Positions 56,513 to 64,000 of a DNA stretch of 64,000 bases are shown here, in pieces. Origin of the DNA: Bilabrum cf. latius. Taxonomy: Eukaryota; Bigyra: Bicosoecida; Bigyra; Bicosoecida. Position 1 is the first letter of the stretch. Each line of letters opens with the position of its first letter. The notes beneath the pieces were generated by a model that did not search any database, was not told the origin of the DNA, and saw only the letters and a list, made by a program, of their open reading frames with translations. The stretch lies in the NCBI GenBank assembly GCA_965178125.1, contig OZ237758.1, forward strand, positions 558,001-622,000, in the 5' to 3' direction. The position numbers and the translations under genes were made by a program.

Positions 56513-57468
56513 GCAATGCGCGCGCGTCCCAGCAGCCAGCCCCATCGGAGAAGCTCCACGCGTGTCATTGGCTTCTGCCACTGCCTGCGTCTACAATTGA
56601 ATCTATGGAGAAACACGAAAGGCGGCGATCGATTAATATGTGATTCTCTCGTGTTGAGGAGATTTGCAGTCCGAATTCACTTGCATTGTTTCGTGTTCAG
56701 CGCGCACGCACGCCTCTACGTCCTGCCAGTGGTTGAGCAGGTGCAGTCAGTCAGCCCCCGCCCACTTGCAGCGGCTGACCTTAACTCCACCCCGCCCACT
56801 GGCAGCCAGGGTGCTCCGCACCTCAAAAAAATCGGCGGGCCTAGGGCCCCACCTTCCTGCCTGTCTGACCACTTTCTTCCCCCATTCGTCCGCTTGTGCC
56901 TTAAGTCGTGCTTGCTTCTAGGGTAGGGTAGGGGCCCGCGACACGCAACCCACTCCACTGGCAGATCCAGAGCTCCTGATACCACCCAGGCGCCCGGTAG
57001 AGCGAGCAAATCCTCCTTGCCTACCTATTGCCAGCGACTCCCGTCATCCCCTCGTCATTCGGTGCGAGGTCTTCAAGGCGGAATGCATCGCCAGCGGACC
57101 CCATATCAACGAATGGGAGGGGCGAAGTCAGGATCCACCATACTGAGGCCCACTGGGTGTCCCGAGCTGAGAGCATACGTCCTGCCAGAGCAGAGCAACC
57201 GACCTGCAAGACTAGATCTGCCTATCTGGTATTACTCTCGCGCGTGGCAGGTACCCCCAGTGGCGCAGCCGCGCAATCGGTGACCCATCGATGACGAGGT
57301 GGAGCCATCGCGACCATCGGCGATGGAGTGCAGCCGCCTGGCCGTGCAGTGCATTGCAGTGCAATGCAGTGCCGTGCCTACCGCCACTTCCTGTCCTCCC
57401 GATCAACGGATCGGTTGCGCGGATCGATGGTAATCCACTGCTAGATCCAACTAGTCCCACTCATCACA
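56513..57468. other. 956-bp convergent region without a gene
   Basis: It is bounded by the H-protein TGA and the DYRK TGA. No frame continues a neighbour or resembles a known family, and codon composition is unlike the flanking exons. I checked 57255-57290, where GTGGCGCAGCCGCGC looks like a tRNA A box, but no B box follows. It probably consists of 3' UTRs and spacer. Confidence 0.5.
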
Positions 57469-59406
57469 TCAGGTACCAGACCCACCCCCCTGCGCCTGCG
57501 AGCCGCCCCCGGCATCTCCCGCGCCTGACCCAGGCGTGGCGCCCCCCCCTCCCTCTCCATCCCCCCCCGCTCCCTTGTCGGCCTTGTGGATGGCTTCGAT
57601 GTCCTCGCGGAGGAACGGGTGGTTCAAGGCCTGCATGGGCCGTATCCTGACCGCGGGGTCCCATTCGAGCATCCTCTCGATGAGGTCAAGGAACAAGGCG
57701 TAGTCACGCTCGGTGTGACCGGTTGTCTCATCGGCTCGCCTGCCGGAGGGTCCCTTGGTGTGCACACCGAGCACGGTCCTCAGGTCCGTGAATACCTTTG
57801 GCTCTCGTGAGGAGGGCGGCTTGGACCTTGGCTTGACCGAGTACACGCTGGGGAGGGGCTGCTTCCCCAGGTGTTCCTTGCGGAACCTCGATCTCCTCTC
57901 CCTCAGCCGCTGCTGCTGCTCCCTCTGCTTCGCTGTGCTCGCCTCCGAGGCGGCTGTGGAGCACTTGCCCGTGGAGTAGGGCACCACCACCACAGAGCCG
58001 GCAGATGCCTCTGGCCCGTCCGACGTCTCCGGCGGCTCGCTGTCCGACATGGGTGCGGAACCGCTTTGCGCGGCGCCGGATCCGCCACCCCCGGATCTGC
58101 CGAGACTGCCTGGCGGAAGCCCCGCCGCCGGCCACTCGTCATCCGACTCCTCGCCCAGCAGCGCCTCAAGCTCCGCCGCACTTCGCCTGACCTTCGAGTC
58201 GCCCTCCTTGTTCCCTGGGTCGCCTGCCCCAGAGGACGGAGCGGTCGCGCTGGTGGAGCTAGAGGCGGACCCTGCAGCAGCCGAGGACGACGAGCCGCCC
58301 TCAGCGGCCGCGCCGGCCCCCGGCGGCAGCGCAGGGGCCTTGCCCTCCTTGGCCCGTTGTTCCCTGAGCTTGGCCAGCCTGCCGGACACGTCCGAAGGGG
58401 TGGCAGCCTCGGCCGGCCGCACGTCGAAGAAGTGCTTGGTTTTCTTCCCCTTCTCAAGCATGGCCCGCGGAGGCAGCCCCTTGAGCGTCACGAACCGCCT
58501 CATCTGGTCGCTCTCGTCCCGGCCCGCGAACAGGGGCACCCCCGTGTGCATCTCCACGAGGATGCAGCCGAGGCTCCACATGTCGATGGCCTGCGTGTAT
58601 CCCAGGCCCAGGATCACCTCCGGGCTTCGGTAGAACCTGGACTGGATGTACACGTACACCTGCTGGTCCCTCCGGCACGACGACCCGAAATCGATGACCT
58701 TGATGGCAGACCGGGTAGGCTGCCTGAACAGGATGTTCTCTGGCTTGAGGTCGCAGTGGATGACGTCAATGTCGGGGAGGGAGAGGAAAGCCAGCGTCTT
58801 GAGGATCTGCCTCGCGAACTTGCGGATGAGGTTTAGAGAGACGCCACGGAAAGAGGTCCTCCTGAGCAGCTCGTATAGGTTGAAACTGAGGTGTTCAAAC
58901 ACGAGGCACGTGTGCCCCGAGAAGTCAAACTGCTCGTAGAACCTGACGATGCACCACTGGTCGTCAGGGTCCATTTTGTTGAGCAGCTCGAGGAGCTTGA
59001 TCTCGGTCTTGGCCTGCCGCCTGAACGCCTCCTTGCTCTTGACCACCTTGATGGCGACCTTGCGCTCTGTTCCGTCTGGATTCGTTTGCTGCGTGTCAAT
59101 CGCGGACACGACCTGCCCGAACGAGCCCCTGCCCAGCGATTTCTGCACCTTGTACCTGCCGTGGATGATCTGCCCCTCCTGCACTTCGAAATCGTAGGCC
59201 TTCCTGCCTTCCTCCTTCTGCTTCTAGCGCTCTCGCTTCTTTTTGTAATAAACCTCGTTGATGAGCTTGTACGTTCCAAGCAGGTGGGTCGTGAGCTTGC
59301 GCATGGGAGCGTCCTTGCTCTGTCTCGATGGCTTCTTCGATTCGTCACTTCCACCGTCACCTCCGTTGCCGCCCGGCCGATCCCCCGACCCGCTTGCCTA
59401 TGCCAT
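57469..59406 (-). CDS. DYRK: DYRK1-type dual-specificity tyrosine-regulated protein kinase
   Basis: ATG 59406 to TGA 57469-57471, 645 residues, no intron needed. TAG at 59398 (third codon) and 59224 (KKKRER-Q-KQKEEG). The DYRK-homology box is present (LLGTYKLINEVYYKKKR), as in DYRK1 proteins. The kinase domain starts near residue 84: LGRGSFGQVV (92), VAIKVVKSKEAF, FRGVSLNLIRKFA, HCDLKPEN (217), DFGSS (239), and the activation loop YVYIQSRFYRSPEV with the autophosphorylated YxY at Tyr251/253. An insert of about 190 Ser/Ala/Gly-rich residues separates the second lobe (QMRRFVTLKGLPPRAMLEKG) from the end (DLIERMLEWDPAVRIRPMQA, then NHPFLRED). DYRK1 kinases act in the nucleus and cytosol on splicing and cell-cycle substrates. 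The TAG read as Gln is required to attach the DH box to the kinase. Confidence 0.94.
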
Positions 59407-59936
59407 TGTATCAATATGAAATGGATAATTTGCAACAGCTGGTGTCCGATCTTCTGGATCGGGCTGGCGCTGTGTTCAGGTCCAACAGAACAATTGTGTG
59501 GGCAAAGCCTCCTTCAAGCGATCCGCTTCAACTAGGTTGCAGCCTACAATGCCTAGTCGAATTCAATGTGCTATAGCAATGGCTATTTAGCACTATTCAG
59601 CTTAATCGTATGACCAGGTGTCACTGCAGCCCTGTCTGTATCAGCAGGCCCGTTGGAGACCGATGGTCCACTTGTTGCAATCAAGCCCAGTTGATGCTTC
59701 TGTACGTGGAGCGATTTGAATATTTATAGTACTCTGATTCTCAAGCTCTAGCCCCAGAATCAGCTGCACGTTGTGTGCGTAGATAAAAGAGGAGTTTCTG
59801 TTCAGCCGTTTGCAACCAAGCAACCAACGGCAATCCAATATATCAGTATTAGTTCGCTACATAAGAGGTTGCAACCGATCCGATCCAATTCAACCACGAA
59901 CAGCCAATCGCAAAAGAATCGGCCAGTAGAGGCGCC
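59407..59936. promoter_or_regulatory. 530-bp divergent region between DYRK and eL29
   Basis: This is the longest divergent spacer in the window. The eL29 side is AT-rich, with CCAATATATCAG at about 59833 and GGCGCC directly before the ATG. It probably holds two promoters. No regulatory protein site can be named. Confidence 0.35.
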
Positions 59937-60491
59937 ATGGTGAAGCAGAAGATCCACACCAACCGCAACCAGTCTTTCAAGAACCACCGCAACGGTAAGT
60001 TTGCAGTAGTTATCCGTGATAGGGCACACATGTGCTGTATTCAAGGCATCGTGCCCTCTGTCTGGATTGGTTTGCTTTGGCCTTGGCAGTGTGTCCCATC
60101 TTCTTCCCTATTTGTGCCATGTATGTTAGATACATTGGTATTCAAGCATTTTGTCTGTGTTGTTTCCAGAGTAATACGCCTGGAACGAAGGAAATGGACC
60201 CGCGCGGCTGTGCGAATGATGCAGCATCGCTGAGCTGGACCTATCACGTGCCCAGTTCCAGTACATAGTCTTCGTTGCTTTTTTCATTTGATCTTGCTCT
60301 ATACTTTGCGTACTACTTGTCACCCCTTGACGACTATCTTCTGAGTTTTGCGATCTCTCGCAGGTATCAAGAAGGTGCAGAAGACCAGGTACAGGTCCAC
60401 GAAGGGCATGTGCCCCAAGTTCCTGCGTAACCAGAGGTATGCTAAGAACGGACAGCTGCGGGCAGCCCGTGAGGCCGCCGCCTCCGCGTGA
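59937..60491 (+). CDS. RPL29: 60S ribosomal protein eL29
   Basis: Exons 59937-59994 and 60364-60491, 61 residues, TGA stop. The sequence is a textbook eL29: MVKQKIHTNRNQSFKNHRNG, spliced inside the Gly codon to IKKVQKTRYRSTKGMCPKFL and then RNQRYAKNGQLRAA. eL29 is a small, very basic protein near the exit side of the large subunit. All five Gln codons are CAG; none is TAG. The donor is GTAAGT rather than the common GTGAG. Confidence 0.96.
59995..60363 (+). other. 369-bp intron of eL29 with a short inverted repeat
   Basis: Ribosomal-protein introns often host snoRNAs, so I examined this one. There is a perfect 7-bp inverted repeat AGGGCAC (60021-60027) / GTGCCCT (60050-60056). A GAATGATGC/GCTGAG pair near 60217 has C/D-like boxes, but they are too close together to be a real snoRNA. 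Nothing definite can be called. Confidence 0.35.
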
Positions 60492-60776
60492 ATGCCTCGC
60501 TGAGCAATGACGCAGTAGGGATGTGCCTGTTGGACAGCCATCTCGTCAGTAAATTGCTCCTGCTGCAAAGATGTGGCGTGATTGTACACATTGTGGTGAT
60601 GGACCAGCGCTACGGGGTGGAATGGTTTCGCGGTACAGCAGGATTGCACCGCTACCACGAGCATCACGGGGCGGATCGAGCGCAAGAGACGATTATGCGT
60701 GCATGCAGCAACCGAAACATGAGCGACCAAATCAAACAGGTACCATTCAATATATATTATTAGATCACACTTCAAG
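60492..60776. other. 285-bp convergent spacer between eL29 and the HspBP1-like gene
   Basis: Both 3' ends fall here. An AT-rich run (ATATATATTATTAG) at 60750-60763 sits near the TAA of the minus-strand gene and could serve its 3' end formation. Confidence 0.35.
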
Positions 60777-62959
60777 TTACTAAGCGGCCTTTCGAATGGC
60801 AAGCGTTCCAACCTTGCTCGCCTCCCTGGCAGCGGCAAGCAAGTCCTCCACGATCTCCTAAGGCTCGCCCTTCGGGGCAGACTGGGCGTACTCCGCTGCA
60901 CTTCTGGCCGCTGCAATTGCCTGATTCAACGCGCCGGACTCGCCCTCCCGAGCACTTGCTCGGGCAAGACGAGCGAGCGCGGCGCGCAGCTGCTCCCTTG
61001 CTCGCTCTGCGACCTCCTCCGCACCCTCGTCGCCCCCAGCCCCCGCACCCGAAGACGCCCCCGAGCTCGTCCCATCACCACCATGCGATGCACCCTTGCC
61101 TCGCAGGAGCACTTCCGCAGTCGCTCGCAAGACAGCTCCAATGCATCGCACCGAAGTCTCGGCTACTTGCAGGCTGACCCCCCCGGCCTCCCACAGGGGT
61201 GTACCCCCCCCACTGCGGGGTACAGCCTCCAGGGCACACGCCGCGAGAGCACCAAGAAGCGGCCATGCACCCGCTACACTGCCATCCCCCGTGGCAGACG
61301 CCTCGCCCGTGCCCGTGCTCGTGCTCGCCTCTCCCGGAGCACTTGCTCCGGTGCTCCCCCCTGCTCCCACGATGGCCGCACACACTGCCAGGCCCCTGGG
61401 CCCGTGCAGCAACCGGAGGAGGCACCTCGCCGCCTTGGAGCGGAGCCTGCCCTTGTCCGGCCAATCGTCAGCGCTCGCAGATGCGCGGCGCCGGTTCCGC
61501 AACAGCATGGCCTGCAGCAGGAGCGGTAGCACGGGCGGGTTGTTCGGAGGCTCGCCCAGCCAGCCCTTGCCCGCCTCCGCTGCCCCGTCCGATCCTGTTT
61601 CTGGTGCTGGTCCTGGCGTTGGTGCAGCCGCCACGGAACTGTCCCCACCTTGTGCGGTTGCAACCGGCTATGTCGCAGATCCGGAGCTAGAGCCCTCCTC
61701 TGTAGCGGACGGGGCCGCAGCTGTGGGGCTGGGGCTTACTATCATCGAGGTGGACACGGAGGTTCCGCTGGCGGGCGGCGCCGCGACAGGAGCCGGTGGA
61801 GAGGTGCCTTCGCTCGTTTTCTGCTCCTCTGCCTCTGCCCCAGGGGCCGGCTTGGCTGTCCCGTCCGGGCTTGTTCCGGGTTTCAGCGGGGCACTTGCCG
61901 CGCCGGGGGCGCCATCGTGCGCGATGGATCGCATCTGCAGCGCCACGTCCTGGGCCGGGGCGAATCCCCCGAGGAGAGAGGACAGAGCGAGCACGCACTT
62001 GGTCGCAACTCTGGCCTCGCCCACCGCTGCTGCGGCGCGGCCCGCCTGTTCAGGAGGAGCGCCAGCGCCAGCACCACCACTATCGGATGTTTCACTTTCA
62101 GCGAATGATTCACTCGTGCGTCGCAATGCGGTGGACAGTCTCCGAAGCACGGCGTGCAGTGCTCCGTTTCTCAAAGCAAGTGCTTGGGCCGGCGGGTGGT
62201 TCTGCACCACAGTAGACAGCGCCTCGCAGGCCCCTGCTGACACGCGGGGTGACGAGTGCGACGTGAGCCGGATCAGAGGGACCATTCCGCCCATGGCTCC
62301 AAGAATCGTGCTGTTGTCGCTGCTCGAGCAGAACATGTTCAGCTCGTCCAGAGCGTCCGCCAGCCGCTCCGGGTCGCTGGCCACGGCAGCCTCCAAATCT
62401 ACCCCCTCAGCAGCGCTTGCCAATTCCGTGTCCGTGCCCGAGCTAGCACTGTCTGCGCTTGATTTGGATTCGCTGGCGGCAGATGCATCGCTGGGGGCTG
62501 CTCGCGGTGCAGGCGGCAGAACTGCACCGTCGCGTCCGACCCTCGCACCCTTTTGCATGAGCGGCGCTACGGGTACGCCAGCTGCCCTTGATATCGTGCG
62601 TGCCAAAGATCGCACCTGCTCAACTTCATCGATCTGCATAGATCGATAGATTGGATGGATGGAAACATGACGAAACACGTGGAACTTGGACACACTCTCA
62701 AGCAAAAGCCAGGAAAGGCACCGATTTCTCTCAGAAATGAACTCACGGTGATTGACTTGATGGCATTCTCCAAAAAATCCTTGTCGGCATCGCTCATCGG
62801 CTTTGGGGGATCCATTGCGTCGCTGCCGCCGGCCGGTCCGGGCAAGTCCCTGATCTCTACACCATCAAGAGCAGATCGGCCAGCTCTGGGATCTCTAGCG
62901 TTGCTAGTGTGCTCAATTGCCCACCGAAAAACGGACAAAAACTTATCGGCATCCGACAT
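60777..62959 (-). CDS. Hsp70 nucleotide exchange factor, HspBP1/Fes1 family (ARM-like repeats)
   Basis: Exons (complement) 62747-62959 and 60777-62633, 689 residues. It ends at TAA (60777-60779) immediately after a TAG (60780); other TAG codons are 61668 and 60858. The N-terminus MSDADKFLSVFRWAIEHT matches the Fes1/HspBP1 FRW(A/S)I start. The exon junction gives IKSITIDEVEQVRSLA. The armadillo-like core includes LDELNMFCSSSDNSTILGAM, then GGMVPLIRLTSHSSPRVSAG and VVQNHPPAQALALRNGALHA. That last block is the hallmark of the family, whose members clamp the Hsp70 ATPase lobe and release ADP. Two Ala/Ser/Pro-rich insertions (about 61640-61870 and 61000-61330) and a low-complexity N-linker make it much longer than yeast Fes1 (about 290) or human HspBP1 (about 360). 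Probably cytosolic, since no signal peptide is visible. Confidence 0.88.
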
Positions 62960-63115
62960 AAGTCTGTGAATTTACAATATGATAGACTTGCACTCGTGGC
63001 TGTTCTTGTTGGTTCCGTTTGGGCAAACTGCGCGGCGCTGGTGACGACGGGTACCCGGACTACTCGTTCCTTGCTGTTACAACGGTACCCACCAAAGGTT
63101 CATAGTGAGCACTTA
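62960..63115. promoter_or_regulatory. 156-bp divergent spacer between the HspBP1-like and G-alpha genes
   Basis: Start codons diverge across 156 bp. It is a likely shared promoter; no motif is claimed. Confidence 0.3.
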
Positions 63116-64000
63116 ATGGGGTGTGGTGCATCGAATAGTGCTGCAAGTGGAGGAGCGGCGCTCTCTGAAGCCGATGCAGCGATGCAAGCAGCGCGGGAAG
63201 CTGACAAGAAGCATCATAGAGTATTATTGCTAGGTAAGAAAAGGATATATGTCCATGATATGCCCGCAACATGCATGCAAGATATCTTTGGTCCAAAAGG
63301 TTCCGGAAAATTGTGATTCCATGCACGTCGGATGCTACCGTCGGGTGTGTTCGTTGCATGCCTACTGGCACCAAGTCACAACCTTGTGGTTTGCACTGTT
63401 GCAGGAACGGGGGAAAGCGGAAAGAGCACAATTATAAAGCATGTCTAGATGTAGCTGCTAAAAGTGAGGAGAATATCTGCGTGTTATCTCCACAGTGCCT
63501 CCCAACTGCCGCCAAGGCATCGAAGTCATGACAACGGAATTATTCCCAGCGTCCGCAGGGTGGCATTCCTGAAGCTAGTAAGAGTACTTTCAGGGATGGA
63601 ATACGATAGAACTGTTTAGACTGCATATAGGCGCTTGTGGAAGCTACTGAGTCATTGGAAATAGATATTGAGGACGAAGGCAACGCCAAGCTCGCCGAGG
63701 AGGTGAGTTTGCTCGATTGAGCCACGCCAGGTTCTATTTTCTTGCAAGACAGCTGTGTAAAGAATTTAGGGTCTTTTCAAAAGTCGTTCCGAGTTTTCCT
63801 CTTTCAAAGGTCCCGTTGCGCAGTTGCTAGATGTGACGTTAGACGATTTTGGTCCGGATATTGCAAAGAAAGTCACGTAGCTTTGGCACGATGACGCCAT
63901 CCAGGCGGCGTACGAGCGAAGAAATGAATTTTGGCTGCTGGACGCGTGTCCCTACTACATGGAGCACGCGGAACGCGTGGCCGCCGAGGACTTTGAGCCG
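63116..64000 (+). CDS. Heterotrimeric G-protein alpha subunit (N-terminal part; gene runs off the right edge)
   Basis: Exons 63116-63233, 63405-63463, 63559-63702 and 63824 to the window end. The start MGCGAS has Gly2 and Cys3 for myristoylation/palmitoylation. The P-loop is GTGESGKSTIIKH (residues 40-52), its first Gly split by the intron. Helical-domain landmarks follow: CIQALVEATESLEIDIEDEG and then LWHDDAIQAAYERRNEFWLL and DACPYYMEH, as in the G-alpha LW-x-D-x2-IQ-x2-Y and L-D-x3-Y motifs. Five TAG codons fall in about 160 residues: 63446 and 63452 (KHV-Q-M-Q-LL), 63607 and 63628 (IR-Q-NCLDCI-Q-ALVEA) and 63878 (KVT-Q-LWHDD). All are polar positions of the family. Switch regions and the C-terminus lie beyond 64000. 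G-alpha couples receptors to effectors at the plasma membrane. Confidence 0.93.

Noticed and set aside
57250-57300. tRNA gene suggested by GTGGCGCAGCCGCGC.
   Set aside because: No B box (GGTTCRANTCC) at the right distance and no acceptor stem pairing.
60210-60235. C/D snoRNA in the eL29 intron from ATGATG and CTGAG.
   Set aside because: Boxes are only about 10 nt apart, and no terminal stem or C'/D' pair is visible.
1-64000. TAG codons as real stops, i.e. a region full of pseudogenes or many small genes.
   Set aside because: Frames on both sides of each TAG are always the same, flanking sequence is conserved and spliced correctly, and no comparable in-frame TGA, TAA or frameshift occurs. 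Random decay would hit all three stops.
1-64000. UAG as leucine, as in some organellar and protist codes, or as pyrrolysine/selenocysteine.
   Set aside because: Leu does not fit the GCSH, DYRK, GLRX3 and MRH sites, which are polar. Pyrrolysine and selenocysteine are restricted to special proteins, not to dozens of codons in structural proteins.

Overview
This window is a compact, GC-rich stretch of nuclear DNA from a single-celled eukaryote. Its genes have short GT..AG introns and include a heterotrimeric G-protein alpha subunit, ribosomal protein eL29, RNA polymerase subunit RPB6, a DYRK1-type kinase, FCF2, PICOT-type glutaredoxin and mitochondrial glycine-cleavage H protein. I cannot place the lineage from this sequence alone. 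EF-hand, coiled-coil and candidate ciliary proteins suggest a flagellated protist, but that is inference.

The main result is the genetic code. Read with the standard code, almost every gene breaks at in-frame TAG codons. Read with TAG as glutamine, long single-frame genes and complete conserved families appear, and they end at TGA (18 genes) or TAA (4 genes). I located more than 80 in-frame TAG codons in about 20 gene models and no in-frame TAA or TGA inside an exon. One TAG falls on the conserved Gln of the glycine-cleavage H protein (56093). The scheme corresponds to NCBI translation table 15 (UAG = Gln, UAA and UGA = stop).

Layout: 1-3860 (+) 3' part of a large disordered protein; 3985-5727 (+) CaMK/CDPK-like kinase; 5994-10190 (+) coiled-coil protein, perhaps FBF1-like; 10322-12313 (-) Hsp33-type redox chaperone; 12435-14134 (+) mitochondrial carrier; 14732-15832 (-) FCF2; 16033-28485 (+) a 4,119-residue coiled-coil protein with an internal 3,210-bp tandem duplication; 28641-32363 (-) CAP-Gly/PPP phosphatase/EF-hand fusion; 32645-36732 (-) orphan; 36770-40231 (-) secreted GH2 glycosidase; 40357-42007 (+) GLRX3/PICOT; 42197-42721 (-) RPB6; 42916-45246 (+) orphan; 45350-46215 duplicated fragments; 46332-48122 (-) 15-finger C2H2 protein; 48395-48994 (-) tail-anchored orphan; 49242-51848 (-) RNF10-like protein; 53181-54293 (+) P5C reductase; 54606-55650 (-) MRH/EGF membrane protein; 55807-56512 (+) H protein; 57469-59406 (-) DYRK kinase; 59937-60491 (+) eL29; 60777-62959 (-) HspBP1/Fes1-type exchange factor; 63116-end (+) G-alpha, cut by the window edge.

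Neighbouring genes share no obvious pathway. Many are divergent pairs separated by only 120-200 bp, so the spacers probably act as bidirectional promoters. No tRNA, rRNA, CRISPR array or transposon was recognised. Exon boundaries were inferred by eye from GT..AG sites, reading frame and family similarity.
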